Shown here: positions 21,201 through 35,000 of the stretch, piece after piece
Layout: the number at the start of each line of letters is the position of its first letter
Position numbering within the stretch: position 1 is the first letter of the stretch
From: Aulostomus chinensis
Taxonomy: Eukaryota > Chordata > Actinopteri > Syngnathiformes > Aulostomidae
Length of the DNA stretch: 64,000 nucleotides
Direction of reading: 5' to 3'
Assembly (NCBI GenBank): GCA_037954235.1
Contig: JBBMOA010000002.1
Coordinates: 15,819,009-15,883,008, forward strand
Made by a program: the position numbers and the translations under genes
Notes under the pieces: generated by a model
Seen by the model: only the letters and a program-made list of their open reading frames with translations
Databases searched by the model: none
What the model was told of the DNA's origin: nothing

Positions 21201-23430
21201 TTTCTTTCTTGCATATTGTGACATATTCATGCAGATCAATCTCAAATGAGAGTTAATTAACCGGATAATAAAGAATTCTGAATGTCAAGTAAATTATGAA
21301 TTCGCTTCCACCGAGTTCATGTAATTATTTCCAAATGTGTCCTTTTTACAAGTCTTCTCCTTTACCTATTCAAAGTGCCAGTTCTTCATGTTGTGTATTA
21401 AATGGATCGGCCTATTTGCCAGAGCATTTAAGACCTTTACTCAAGAAAGTCATGAACTCATATCCATACCATCTCAATCAAAGATATCACTGCACTTAAC
21501 CAGATCCTCTGCTCTCATGCCAAGCTATTCTCACCATGAGATTTGTAGGGATTTCCACATTTGTGTAGTTCATGAAGCTACGGATGTTTGACTCACTGAC
21601 TCAAATGAGAGTCACATATCATTTAAGAGGCAGAATTTTCTTCTTGCAGTGCCTATATGGATTTGTGTCTTTGAGAGCAGACCCCAGATCAATGAGTTAG
21701 TATTGAATTAGGCTGGGTTCGTTTAAAACTGCTGTCTCACTCCCTTTGGGATGTTTCCACATGGCATTTGCATTTTTATGTGCATTCGTTGTTTGAAGAT
21801 TTCACCCGATACAATGAGTCCCAATTAATGTTGAAAACTCCATGTAACATTTCGATACTTCGAAATCCGCAAGCCAGAATGTTTTCCTATTCAACACATT
21901 TCATAGGGTGTTGATGTGGTTCCGTGCAGTCTCTTTTGAGGACTCGTTTACACTGTGCTGAGTGTATAATGTGTTGCAGGTTCCCTTTTACAGCTCAATA
22001 ACTTTGAGGGTGAAATGTCTCCACACTTGGATGCACAACAATAATAATTGCTCAAGATCGTTCAGGATATCAGGGAAAAAATGTCCCTGCACATCAGATG
22101 ACTATCAACAGCATTGCAGTCCTCCACACACAGACAGCACTCACATGAACAACAGCAGAACAGTGCAACATGTTATTTTGCCTGCAAAAGTCACACGAAA
22201 CATTCAAGTCACCTGTCAACTGTCCATTCCATCGCCACCAAGCGTCTCAGTAGTGTGTCAGCATACAACGGTGGACAAAGCCTTCATGTCATTTCATGTC
22301 ATTTTCCTTCTAGACTTACATACAATGATCCAAATATCCTCTGCAGCCACCTGAATAAACTCCTGTCAGTCTGTGTCTGAGTGATAACGCTCACCTTTTA
22401 GGGATTAATCCTGCTCAAAGGAGCTTTTATATGACAGCTGTAAAATTTAAAAAAAGAGATTTGAGATAAACAAATTGATATAAATAGGTAATGATTATTA
22501 TGATTATAACAATTTAAATCAATTTCTAGGATGAACTGGGGCTTTCGGGCTCCTAGCCTATACATCCATTCATCTGCTAGCTTGCTTTTACTATAGGGGA
22601 GACCTGAGCAACTTGTCACATGGGTAAGTTTCACATAGCTAATATTTTCACCATCAGAGGGCGCTACTTAAAAGTTGAATAGTAGTTTTGTTCATCTACT
22701 TGTCCTGATGTCATCCCCTGGAAAATTAAAGGACACAGCAAACTGGGGCGAGCAATAATTTATTATTTTTCATATTCTAAAGTTAAAAAAAGAAAATAAA
22801 AAAAACTTTTTGTAATAATCTTGTTCTAGTTATAAATATTCACGAGTATGCATCTGTACTTAACGGGAAACTCAAGTGTGTCATTATACTTATACTAAAT
22901 TCCAACAACTTGAAATGATACTGCTACAAAAAGACCTGTACTTCCATGTAGCTCTATTCATTTGTCTGAGCAATATGAGGACCCACATTCTGAAAAAAAT
23001 GTGCAATCATATGTTGAAAATATGTTTTGTTTAGAGAATAAGTGAAATATGGGTTTACAAAACCAAGGAAGGGTTTTTGTTTCACACCATGTTCATGCCT
23101 GTGTTTCAACCTTTTGATAAGTGTTCTGTTCCTGCCACAAAAAAAATAAATAAAATGAAAAAATAGAATTCTTCAAGCCCCCTGACAGATTTGAGACAAG
23201 ATCGACATTTTTTTGGTCAATCTCATGTCAACCAGCCTTTGATAAGATTATAGTCTTCAAGCTCTGATAGCTTGGCCTTCTAAGCTTCAGGAGGGTACAA
23301 ATCCCGCTGTAGCAGGCTTCAAGCAACAACATACAGTTAAAGTTCAACTCCTCCCAGCTCAATAATGAATTAAGCATTAACTTTAGGTCTGCCAAACACA
23401 CCAGGAACATGACCAATGCACTTAAGGTCC
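21201..23430. other. Intergenic, nothing recognised
   Basis: No coding or mobile element identified. Near 21262 a short AATAAAGAATTCTGAATG resembles a LINE tail but is too short to call. Confidence 0.4.
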
Positions 23431-23498
23431 AAGTGTCACGACCCCATGTGGGCCATGTTGATTTTTAGTGTGGACGATTTATTGACTCTTTAGTATTG

Positions 23499-24179
23499 TA
23501 CCGTAAATTCTGGACTATAAGCCGTGACTTTTTTTCAACGCTTCATGCCCCGCGGCTTATATTCCGGTGCGTCTTATACGAGGATTTTACCTTCACCCTG
23601 GGGTGTGGCGGGCAGCGGCAGCTATTACCTATTGTTCCTGATTGCAGCTCCAAGTACCGTACTTAGGGAAATTCCTGGCTAAATCCTATGGTAATTTCTC
23701 TAAGTACTGTACTTGGAGCGTCCAGTCCATGCCGCGGTGCAGTGTAAAAAGAGCATCACACGATATTTTCAGTCATTTGTACTCACCCTCAAGATGGAGA
23801 GCAGAAGAAGGAATGCTTATGATGCAGCTTTCAAGTTAAAGGCAATCAATCTGGCGGTTAAAGATGGAAATAGAGCTGCAGCACGTAAGTTTGGCATAAA
23901 CGAATCGATGGTGAGACGCTGGAGGCGGCAACATGACGAACTGACCCAATGCAAAAAGACGACAAAAGCTTTCAGAGGTCATAATAGCAGATGGCCCGGA
24001 CTTGAAAACGCTCTGGAAGACTGGGTCAACACGCGAGAACGGGCGGCCGAGGTGTTTCCACCGTGCACTGCGGCTTATCTACCGGTGCGGCTTATACGTG
24101 TACAAAGTTGATTTTTTTCCCTAAAATAAGCATCTGCGGCTTCCATAACGGTGAGCTCTATCGTCCGGAATTTACGGTA
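23499..24179 (+). mobile_element. Internally deleted pogo-type (Tc1/mariner group) DNA transposon
   Basis: Terminal inverted repeats CCGTAAATTCTGGACTATA (left, 23501) and its counterpart ending GTCCGGAATTTACGG (right, to 24177) are flanked by TA, the expected target duplication. Subterminal GCGGCTTAT motifs occur near both ends. Only the N-terminal DNA-binding part of the transposase remains. The DDE catalytic region is missing, so this 0.68-kb copy could move only with help from elsewhere. Confidence 0.8.
23794..24111 (+). pseudogene. Pogo transposase N-terminal fragment (Brinker/CENP-B-like helix-turn-helix)
   Basis: Starts at ATG 23794. About residues 8-50 read Ala-Tyr-Asp-Ala-Ala-Phe-Lys-Leu-Lys-Ala, then GNRAAARKFGINESMVRRWR, the pattern of the Brinker-type helix-turn-helix found in fish pogo transposases and in POGK-like genes. 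After a CENP-B-type second domain start (Trp-Pro-Gly-Leu-Glu at about 68), the frame runs directly into the element's subterminal repeat and stops. The deletion thus removed most of the second DNA-binding domain and the whole DDE domain. It would bind DNA at best; probably not expressed. Confidence 0.75.
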
Positions 24180-24766
24180 GTTCTAATCCTAGTGGTGTGT
24201 CTTGTTTTGTTTGCTTGCCCTTGTGTTTTACACCCAGTCATTTCCAATTTTATTTTTAAATCACTTCCTTCCTTTGTTTTCATTTTCTTTATACTTCCAG
24301 TCTATTCTGTGTCCCACCTTTTTGGAGCGAATATCCTGTGTCTTGTCTGTTAATCAGTCCACGTCAGTCACAGCTCTGTTCCCAGCGTTCCTCATCTGGT
24401 CAGCTTCCTCCCTGCCCTCGTCTTCTCACACGTTCCTTGTTGTGTCACTGGTTGACTTTGTATTGTCAGTCCTTGTTGGACCCTCCTGTTGCTCACACTA
24501 TCATGTTGGCATTCTGGCATTCTACTAGTTTCTTTGTGTTTTTTCATTGTTAGAAGCCAATAATACAAGTCAAAATGAGAGTGGGAAAAAATATATATTT
24601 CGTTAAAAGTTTGGTATTGGTTTTGTTCCTGTGCTTTGTTCTCTGTCTCTCTGTAGTGATCTGACTTTTCTGACATCCTCAGTATTTTAGGACATGTGAT
24701 GAAGACCATAATGGAAGGAGATCTTACTAGAGACAAAAGGAGAAAAATAAACGGTATGCAGTTGTA
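24180..24766. other. Possible older dispersed repeat split by the pogo element
   Basis: Flanking text on both sides (from about 23437 TGTCACGACC and from 24181) is T/G/C-rich and resembles dispersed fish repeats of TTCCTTGTGTT-type composition. The pogo copy seems to have landed inside it. The family is not identified. Confidence 0.2.
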
Positions 24767-25096
24767 AGGCAGGCAGTTGGCATGTTAGTTATGGTTTCAG
24801 AGTGGGCTGCTTGAAGCAAAGAACAGTTATAATTTTGGTCAATAAAGTATCTTTTCCCAGACTCAAGTGCAGCCATGGGTGTGTCTATGCATCTAAAATG
24901 AAATCTGTGTGTAAGGTGTGGAGGAGCTGATTAGCGGAACAGCTTTCACTCTGGTATGTGATTGGCTGCTGTGAGGAGGAAGTAAATTAAAGTGTGTAGA
25001 CGGTGGAGGTCTGATCTCTCAGGCAGGCTGTTGTTAAGTTAGCTATGGTTTTTGGAGGCATTTCGGAGTGGGCTGCTTGAATCAAAGAACAGACTG
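24767..25096. repeat. Diverged direct repeat (unit about 253 bp)
   Basis: 24767-24826 and 25020-25096 share GGCAGGC, a GTTAG-TATGGTTT block and then GAGTGGGCTGCTTGAA and CAAAGAACAG. The second copy has an extra 11-bp segment. The spacing implies an old tandem duplication or two copies of one unknown repeat. Confidence 0.65.
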
Positions 25097-25169
25097 AATA
25101 AGTACTTCCAGTGCTTGTGACTTATTTTTGTATTTGTGTTCCTGTTAGATTCATTAAAATGTGTGATGT

Positions 25170-26800
25170 TTTGCGAAGTATGCGTAACAACTCTAGACTG
25201 GCGAATGCACCATCACATGCTTGCCGGAGACAAAAATAATATTAGTTACATGGATGTCAAGATATATCTTGTTTGAATCATTTTTATCAATTATTATATT
25301 GCTCTTCCTTGCTTGTGCACAACATGATAGAATATAAAGTAAAAACTTGAGAATCAACAGTACAGAACAAGATGGATTTAGAGCAAATGAAGTCCTGGAT
25401 GTCAACCATCAACATCACCTCTGCTAGTGTAAGAAGATGTCGTAAAATATAGAGTTTTTATACAACCTGTTTTTTTTTTTTGTTTAGTTCTTTGTATTCT
25501 TTTTTGCGAGGGCACTGTAGGGGATTTAAGTTGATAATAAAAATAATCAGACATAATTTTATAATAATCAGAAATTATTATTAGTCATGTTAAAAGATGA
25601 CATCTAATTTGCATCAAATCAACCCTGGGGCACCACCCAGGAAGAATGGGGCCAATTCACTGATTTAGTCTTATCAAAATTTCCTTAACTATCAAAATTA
25701 CCTTCAATAGCCAGTAAAAGCTGGAGGGGGTAAAGGTGAAGTCCCTAATAAGAACGAATCTTACTCAGTCTTACATAACATTAACAAACCAGCATGCATA
25801 TATTTAAGCATTCATAAACCGTTATATAATTCAATTAATTATCCAAATAATGAACTGTGGTCCCCAAAGCACTATAAAAACAATAAATAAATAAACTCAA
25901 ATAGTGAGACGGTCTGAGCCGATGCTGAACAAGCCAGTCACGTACTCTGTCTTTCAATATTTCTTGTTTGGTACCGTCAGTGTCTGTGTTTGCTTATATA
26001 CAGTAGCTGCACCATAACCATGTAAACAGAGTAATTTTGAGCAGTCCTCAGTAATTTCAGTCTTTTGTCTAACCTGCCGGAGGAATAGAAAAGCAAGAAA
26101 TTGCAGGAAAGGAAAAAAAATCCTTTTTTTTTTCCCCCTCACTCCATCTTCCCCATTGTTCAGTAAAATTAGCTAAATTGGCATGAATGTACAGTACATT
26201 ATCTCTTTGCCAAATACAACATTAATGATGCAAAAAAACCTGCTTAAACATTTATGATAAACAGTTAAGAAAGAAACAGTATGATAGATGTTTCATGTAA
26301 TTAATAATCTATAATTCTCACAATGACTACATGCTGACTTATATGACAGCCAAGTTAAATAAAACAGTAAAAATAATGACAGAACACATTCTAGCTTCCA
26401 TTTTAATGTTCACTCAGATTCTTTTGTGATGACTTTTAAGAACCCTTTTTGACTTTTCAAAAGGCTTCTTTTTTTTTTTTAAACGTTCATCTCCTCTGCC
26501 CCTCTCCTGTTTGATGGTCTGCCAGACAGTTCCTTAGCAACCAAAGACACACATTATCCATTGACAGCAACCTCTCCCATCACAGTCCTCACACCAACTT
26601 GTATATGCGCCGCTTCACCATCTTTGTTTCCCCAGGTCTTTTTACTAAAGAGGCAGAAAATGTGCCTCCTCTTTGATGTCTGGGAGTACTTCAGACACCA
26701 CTGTGGTTATAGAGAATAAAGCTCAAGGAGGTGAGTGGGTGTGACCCTTGACTATTCCATCCTCTTTTGCATGTCTTAATGCTACCACCTACCATCACCT
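25170..26800. other. Intergenic, nothing recognised
   Basis: AT-rich, several poly-T/poly-A runs (25471, 26116, 26470). No coding frame of interest. Confidence 0.4.
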
Positions 26801-27080
26801 GCACTTCTCATTAAAGGCCATTCTCCATTAGAAGTGAATCAGACTTGTAGCGGTTAAAGGGCTCAGGTTATATCTCATCAATCACACTCTTTATTCTTAT
26901 ATTGTCTTTTTCCTCAACTTCTCTGAAAAGTGCCAAAAACTAATTAGACACCGACATCGAACAAATGAGTTGGTCCAGGTCTTGGTGGGTTTTCTAATCA
27001 AGTATTAAATGATCTGACTTATGAGCAACCATGAAACTTTTTCAGTGTGAAATTTTCCTACTTTGACTTTCCTTTTCACA
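26800..27080. other. Candidate conserved non-coding block
   Basis: Repeat-free, with CATTAAAGG, CTAATTAGAC, TAATCAAG and TTAAATGATC cores for homeodomain, SOX or POU factors, inside an otherwise degenerate region. No frame. Appearance only. Confidence 0.25.
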
Positions 27081-28487
27081 AGCCCCTTTTCCTCAGCCTG
27101 TTTCTAGCTGCTATTGCCTGGATAAAACTGCAGCTGGATTGGAGGGAACTCAATGTTCCCGGAGCCAGGTAGCAGGTCAGAACTGCAAACTCGCTCATCG
27201 GTGACTTACATAGTCACATTTCTGGTTGCCGGAATACAATTATTCACTGGGGTAGAAATAAGTTGGTGTTGTTTTTATTGTGGAGTGCTCATTTTAGCGA
27301 GGTACTGCTGAATCTCATTCTCTGTATGATAGCGAGTAGAGATACACCACCGATTCCTGTGAGCACACATCCACGGATACTGCTGGCAAAGCATTTACAC
27401 AATCACATAAGAAAAAATACAAATACAGGTCAGTTGTTACTGAACCAAACTAAAATATCTGTGGTGCGTTCAGAATTTGCAGTCTACTGCATATTAAGAA
27501 TGTATAAATTCGGTTAAAACACAGATTTCACATTGTTTTCACCTGATTCTGGTCTTGAACCAACCAAACATGCTAACTGGTAAAACACAAAGGGCTCGAC
27601 CCATCCTAGGAGTCCTTCACATGGTACGACACTGGGCACAGCTGACCTCACGCCAAGTCTTCCTCCTTATGACATCATATGTCACAAAGGGAGAGAGGGT
27701 AGTCATCCTACGTCGATCTTGGCACTGCATGATGTTGATGATGATGATGATGATGCTCAGTCATGGATTTCGTACTTTATCAATTGAAAACATAACATTA
27801 ATTTAACATATGAAATCATGAATTTAAAACATCCTTGATCTCAAAATGGATATCACGTAATAATTTCAAATCTATGAAAGATTCCAGTGCTGCCTAACAA
27901 CAGCAGGAGCTTCCCGTGAAGCCTTGATATTCTGCAATTAAACATAATGATAAAATGTTTAATGGAATGGAAAATTACTTACTTCTCATATATTTTGATG
28001 TGAATTTTGGTGCAAAAGGGAAACACAAACCACCCAACATATTTCAATATATCAGCCACAGTATTTTTATTTATAGTTGGCAAGTACAGCACTTGGTCTT
28101 ACACTAAGTCCCAAAGCCCCCTGCGAAGCCCCGAGACCACCTGGTGCCAGTTGTATTCTTCATCGAGGCTTTTGTGCAGATGTTTCAGCCGCGCTCAATC
28201 CTGCTGACACTTTTGGTTGTTTTATGTTTATGCTGTGAAAATCTTTTTTTGTTTTCTATCTACCACATTGTCTAAGCGTATAGTTAGTAACAAACAGAGG
28301 AAAATGGTGTACACAAGCAATCGGTTCCAGTCCATACTTAACAGCCTTGGTACAAGAGCAAACCAAATACACCCATCTAGACTGAATAACAGGGATGAAA
28401 AGAAAGAGAGCAGTGTAAATGGGAACCTTTGCTGATTTATTGCTTCTCTTGTCACAATAAGAGGTCAGGTGTTTGGATGGCAATAGC
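27081..28487. other. Intergenic, nothing recognised
   Basis: A short (GAT)n-like run lies at 27730-27755. Short ORFs only. Confidence 0.4.
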
Positions 28488-28493
28488 CCTCTC

Positions 28494-28542
<49 letters not shown>

Positions 28543-28568
28543 TTCTGTCTCTTTCTGTCTCTCTCTCT
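28488..28568. repeat. (CT)n microsatellite with CTTT/CTGT variants
   Basis: About 81 bp of CT units with GTCTCTTT interruptions near the right end. The opposite strand is purine-only here, so it can form triplex structures. Confidence 0.95.
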
Positions 28569-31500
28569 GGAGCTCTGCTACCGGGACAGCCTTTTAGGCC
28601 ACCTTGGCCTCTTTTGGATTCCCGTTGGATTTAGAAAGGAATTACTGGTGATTTATTTCTTTGTTCCTGTGATAACTTTAGTTTTATCCATTTTCTTACA
28701 AGAAACTATGAAATAAAAAAGACTTTGCAAAATCCCAAAGGGCAGGTCTACATATAAAATAATCTTCACAGACATAAAAAAGAGAATATCTGTAGTTATC
28801 CATCAGCCGGACAATACTACTAATACTTCTACTGCGCAAACCTGCCGGCCATTATTTCAGGAAATGGAAATTATAAAAGGTATCACTAATTTGGTTCAAG
28901 CTTATTTGCATCTATAGGTGTAAAGCTCCATACAGTGTGACTGCAGATAAAAGTAAAGAAGTTCCATGAGGAGACACTCAACAAATTCCTCCAGAAATAA
29001 CAATGTGGGTCCTCTGGTTCAGCAAGTACAGACAGGTAACTGCAGGCTTGTTGGTATACAGTTAAAAGTTAACGGTCATAATGTATCATCACATGACCCA
29101 TGTAAAATATTTGTATCTGAGCAGCGTTTGCCAGTATCAGCCCCCCACCCCCCCACCCCCCAAGTCTGCTGAGCCAGTCAGGTTAAAGCCTGTGTAAAAC
29201 AGAATAAAAGGTGAGGTTAGGAATTGAAACTTCACAGCGCACACATGAAGCCCAGTAGCTTTGCACCTCATCTTCTCACTCTGCAGACTTTGAAGTTGTC
29301 AGAGCAGGGGACGATCCTAAAATCTCGCAAAACTCAAGAGATTGAGGAGCTCACTGTACCTTGTTTTCATTGATATTAGGATACAGCCGTGCAGAGTAAT
29401 TTTTTTTGGGGGGGGGGGGGGGATTACCAGCATTGATTCCTAGCAGCAGTTGGTAATTACATCATTTAAAAAGGGATTTTCCATATCTGGGTAGCATCTT
29501 GAAGTGTAAAAATTAATATTTTAATCAACATCATTGGGATCAAACCTATCACAAGTATCAGTATTATTTCAGTATGTTGATCAAATGTCCTGAAAACGTT
29601 AAAAAGTGTTGGTTTTCAGTGTGTGACGACGTCAGTGAGCGGCGTGTATGTTGTGCTTCCCAAGTGGTCATGAAGTGAATGCTTTTCTCTCTGCATACCA
29701 CCTTGAAAAAAACATTGCCTCCAGTACCTACCATTTTAGAATTAATTCAAATTTGTATTACAAATATAAAATAATAAAAATATGGGATTATTTATAAACT
29801 TTGGTTCTATTTTGTTAGTTTAAATCCTTATGGCAAAATCAATAACCTTCTGCAGGACTAAGTTATTGCCACTTCTGACACTAACATTCTTCCTTGTCAA
29901 ATATTCTGTCATAAAGTTGTAATGGCATGAAAAATGAATTAAAATACAATTTCAAATTGATGCCCACCACCACCACCACAGAGCCAACACCAGTGTTATT
30001 TCAATACTACGCCTCCAGCATGGAGTGGAGGTTGTTGCCGACATTTGTTGATGCAGGACCATAATTAAAGGTTTGTTTTATTTTTGTTTTTTTTTTCCCC
30101 TCAAGCAACAAACTCTGATTTACTGACCATAGACATTTGAACCGGTAATACTAACCATTTGGAATTTTACCAGCTACTCAAAAAAACAGTCACTTTCATC
30201 CCTATTGCAATTAATTCATAAATCTATGTAATGTGGCTCGCTGTTGGTTTAGTATGAATTATCAACTCTATACTTACCAAATATTTTATGAAAATGAATC
30301 TATGTCAGTTAACACCCATGCGGATTTAACTATGTCTTTATTATTGCCTTTTACGACGAAGGATTTATGATATAAACTCTGTGTAATATGTAAGTCAACA
30401 AGACAATGTCCATTATGTTCATCATCAACAATTACAGCAATGATCAGGATTAAATGAGATCTGTAAAATGAAGAACATCAAAATAATCCTTCGGTAATCA
30501 AACCAGTAAATGTGTTTCGATAATAAAAACACATACAAGAACGCGCAACACAAACATCTAGTTATTAAAAATCCAAAGATATTCAAAACAATGTCGGAGG
30601 CAGCAATGCAAGGGGATCAAGATGGGATAATTTATGAACGCTAACAAACAAAACTCTTTTAATGTGAACAGTTGATGAGAACATAATGAGCTGTCCAATG
30701 ACGTGAGAAAACCGAGTCATTTTGCACATCTGAGGCACAGACGGCTTGACTTTGCTGGGGCGAAGTTGGTAATCCTGTCACATGCTGATAGGTACAGATG
30801 CATCTGAATGACAGCACTCTGCACCTCATCAAGTATGAGTTCATGTTTGTGTGGACCCTGCTCAAATCTGAGCTGCATTCTAAACCAATGCTCACATTAG
30901 CATCCTAGGAGCCCAGGCAGAGGAATCCTGCTCATTTGTATGCAGGACTCACACTGGCCTCCCAGTGCTCAAACTTACTGACAAATATAAACAGGAAGTA
31001 ATTTTCCATTGGCACAGCACTGTACACATTCGTTTCAAATCTCCTTAGTCACACTCACATTTGGTAGCTCACAGCACTCTGAGGGTGATTTTACAATGAG
31101 GATTCCGGCCTAAAACCCAAAGTCTAGTTCATTTGATTAGCATGAAGACGAGTGTACTGTAACTGTGTGCAAACCCGTTAGAAAAGGTGGTTTTGCTTTC
31201 TCGCCAAGGTGTGAAACCAAGAAAAGTGGGCCATACATTTGTGTGTGTCTCTTTCTCACTTTACAAACCAAACCAAATTGTGCTTGGCTACAGCTCAAAA
31301 CTGTGGTTTTAATAATGAAACAAACCTGGTCTGTTAGCTAGGCAGCTGTAGTTCAAGCAGCCTTCACCTTCTGTGCTGTCTCTACTGGCTTATTCCTCTT
31401 GCTCATGTGCAGTCGTGACAGTTTTCCTTCACAACCTTGTGCTCTGCACAGGCTCCCGCTCAGCCCCACACCTGCAGTACTTTATCACTCTGTGACCTGA

Positions 31501-32616
31501 ACTCTGCTCCCCTTTTTTTTCTCCTCCCGTGACAGCATCACCAGTCAACATGTTGAATATGACTATGATGATGATGCTGATGGGGTCGTCGTGTTCGACT
31601 GTCGGACAAGCTACATCTTGGTCTTGTGTCCCCTGCAGTAAGGATTGTCTTCACGGGCTGCCTGCCAGTTCTGCGCCAGCTTGTCTGCCTCACGGTGCCC
31701 TGGGTTGAAGGTTACAGCTGGCCTCACCCGATGGACGTGTTCCTGGAGACTGAGCGAGGCTTCCTCACAGGTATGTTCAAGAAAAGATCCTTGATGGCAG
31801 GACAGGTCTGTGCGTTCGACTCCATCTGGATATCTCTTCCTGCCTCTCTGTTGAACACCTGGAGTTAATGGCGAGCGATCGGGATCATCCACTAAGACTC
31901 AGGCTCCCGGCTCCGGCAGCATTATAGTGGAAGAAAAGGCTGTTTCTGAGTGCAGAGCTCAAATCTGACAGGATGTGACAGTAATGCTAATTTTAACTTT
32001 CTGTGTTAGACACTTAATGTGTGCAGCCTTGCCCCCTAATAACACACAAAAAGGGAACTTTTACAGGAAACCCTGAAAATCAAATAATCTTTCTATGCTA
32101 TTGTCTCTTCTGACTAGATAACACTTTTGTCAAAAATATGAGTGTATCTGACGTTTATATAACTCAGGTTTTACAACTGCAGTCCAGATGGTACCGTTTT
32201 ATTTATGAAGCTTGGAGAAATAACTACATTTGTTTGCTATATGATGTCAATTCAGCGTGATTTACAGAATACTTCATGAGGCTTGTCCTTCCGTGAAAAA
32301 GAAGACGAGTGACAGTTGCTTCTTTTTTTTCCTTTTTACCTTCTTTATCTTGTAAATGTAGTGGAGTTTAATGTCACTGATTATTTACATTCGAAATTAT
32401 GGAAATGAAAAAGAAAGAAAATGGAAAGTCTTCACAGTACATGTTCTTATACTCATGTTTCAATTTTTACATAAATGATGACACACGTTTCATTCATATT
32501 CTGCATCCTGTGCCTGATACTATATAATTTTGCAAATGTATAAATTTGTAGATTTTAAAAATGTACACTCTCCAAATATATAAGGATGTGCATTTGAATC
32601 AAGAGTAAATGTAATC
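28569..32616. other. Long intergenic stretch without recognised gene
   Basis: Contains T7/G14 at 29400-29422 and a C-rich run at 29141-29161. The segment 31540-31900 is GC-richer, with ORFs on both strands (31626-31868 forward, 31611-31892 reverse), but neither shows a known domain. No exon or transposon call can be supported. Confidence 0.35.
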
Positions 32617-32870
32617 CTTCCATCCATCCATCCATCCATCTTCTACTGTTAAGGGAGCCTGGAGCCTATCCCAGCAGCTACGGGCGAGAGGCGGGACACT
32701 CTGGACAGGTCGCCAGTCCATCTCAGGACCATCACATAGAGACAGACAACCATTCACACTCACAGTCACACCTACAGTCAATTTAGAGTATCAATCAGCC
32801 TCGTCCTCTCTTGATGTCTTTGGACTGTGGGAGGAAGCTGGAGTACCAGAGAGAACCCATGCTAACCACT
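32617..32870 (-). mobile_element. tRNA-derived SINE, 5' head lost
   Basis: Starts with CCATCCATCC on the plus strand, which is the GGAT tail, and continues through the conserved body (hallmark GACTGTAGGTGTGACTGTGA on the minus strand). It stops at GGGTTCTCTCTGG, so the tRNA-like head with its promoter boxes is missing. A poly-A run on the plus strand follows at 32889-32908. Confidence 0.85.
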
Positions 32871-32937
32871 GCCACCCACTACCAACTTTAAAAAAAAAAA
32901 AAAAAAAATTATTTGCAGGCAGATACTGTGTTCTGCT

Positions 32938-33015
32938 TTGGTAATCATCAGTATAAGTATAAGTATAAGTTGCCTTATCGAGCCCAGGGCGAAATGCCAT
33001 TACACAACTCAAAGC
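32938..33015 (-). mobile_element. Possible LINE/SINE 3' tail
   Basis: On the minus strand the text GCCATTTCGCCCTGGGCTCG then AAGGCAAC and (TTATAC)n looks like the tail of a retroposon with a 6-bp tandem end. Family unknown; too short to be sure. Confidence 0.3.
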
Positions 33016-34961
33016 TTGATAGCACTATCACAATCGGTCACAATTATTACTAATTGAAAGTAATAATAGTACACTTCAGAATTTAACAACAGCACATATA
33101 CGTTTTAATCATATCGTGATAGTAGTGCTCTCGACCCATACACAGAACCAATCAGTCACATTACAGTTATAATCCCACAGCAAAATAATTGTTGAACATG
33201 GATTAAATGCAAATTATATCCAGGGAAGAGTAACAAAGATTAAAAAAGAAACCTCCGGTTTGACAAATAACAGCTTTTTGATCAGTCAACTACAAGCGAT
33301 AAGCTGCTCGCAGTTAGCATTTGTTACAGACTGTTTTAGCTGAACACTACCAACTTCAAAGCTTTATGATAATTCAATTTATAATCTTGTTCATGTTTCT
33401 TGTTTTGGACTTCTCTTCATGTGTCAGATGTAAAAATAGTGAAATTTACCTAAGTTACCAGATAAAGGAACGCTAATGTTAGCTGTGCCAAGAACTTAGA
33501 TAGATCAATGCTAATATATACAGTAACATACACTCCCTCCTTTAAACTGCTCCTCCACTGCCTACAACTCATTTGATCAGATGATTCCAAGGGTCTTCGT
33601 TGTGTTCTTGTCCAAGCTTTCTAGAAAATGATAGCTTTTTCTGTAAAAATGGCTGGCTGTTTGTTCAAAAAATAAATTGTTTTCACGCTTTAAAAAAACA
33701 ACGTATTTCCATGACTAAATTCAATTTAAAAGGTTTATCTTGTAGTTGAAATTAGGCCTTCAATTCATAAACCAATGTAGAATGCTAGATTGTGAAATTA
33801 TTATTTTATTTTTTCCTCCCTACGGGTTCATTATGTTGATTAACTTAAAGGTGGGCAATTCTTTTTTAAAGATCTCACGTTTGTTGGAAATATACGTTTA
33901 GGTGGGAGAAACCACAAAGAGCAGCAGCAGTCTGAGGGTCATCAAGGTTTTAAAGACAGTTTTTTTTATTATTATGATTTTGCCTGATGCTGTTATAAGC
34001 CCAGAACAGTTGAGAGGTGGTAGAAACATGTGCACCTATAGGTTCAACACCTCCTGCACACGTGAAGTTCATTTATAGACCTGCCACTGGGGTCAGGGCT
34101 TAGAAACAGGCTTATTGTGACGAAACAGAATGTTGGCAACACCTCAGTTAGTTGTAAATGTATCATACACAAGCAAACACCAGTTTTGATACTGTATTTA
34201 CCGTTGAAAATTACTTGTGACAATCAAAATGGTCTTTAAAGTGATTTGTGCCACCCCACCCCCACCCCATAACAGGAATAAAAGACATGGAGTGCGGAAA
34301 TTAAACTGATGAGAGACAGACATGAACATATCACATATTTATGCTCCCTCAGTCACCAAGTGCCGATCTGAAATAATTGATATACCTGTTTATGTGTGGT
34401 TGTTCGATTTAAACAAACATATTTAGACACCACATCCAGCACCACCACTGCCAACCAACCCTTAGTCAAATTGATCTGCTGAGCTTGTGCATGACTGGAA
34501 TCACAATATTGTACAAGGTGCCTTTATTAAACAGACTGTTACTCAGTCAAAACAATTAGGACTGTGCGTTACACAAGCAGTATCCTGGCAACTGGATATG
34601 GCGATGCAGGAAAAGGAAGAGGCATGAAGAGAGGTGCTCATACAAACTGTCATGGTAAAATAGATACACCACCTGACCTCAGGACTGATGATCTATGTAT
34701 TTATTTGGTACTGATATTGTCTGCATTGAGGTTAAGTCTGTGGTTTGGCTTGGTTTTTTCCAAGTTGCGAGCAGAGTCACAACTGTGAGTCGGACACGGC
34801 GGCTCCTCACAGAGCCGTGCAGCACTAAGGGGAATTTCTACAGAAGATAATTCTGACAGTGGCTGCAGGGCTTCTCTCTACTATTATTTAGTATTCCCAC
34901 CACAAGCACACACAACTACATGTGTGTAACCATGTGCAGTTCATAATACTTTCTCTGGCTC

Positions 34962-35000
<39 letters not shown>

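Noticed and set aside
20909..21256. Three overlapping ORFs of over 100 codons
   Set aside because: All lie in the TATC/TATG array, which lacks stop codons by composition.
31611..31892. Possible coding exon in a GC-richer patch
   Set aside because: ORFs on both strands overlap, neither has a recognisable domain, and no convincing splice sites frame them.
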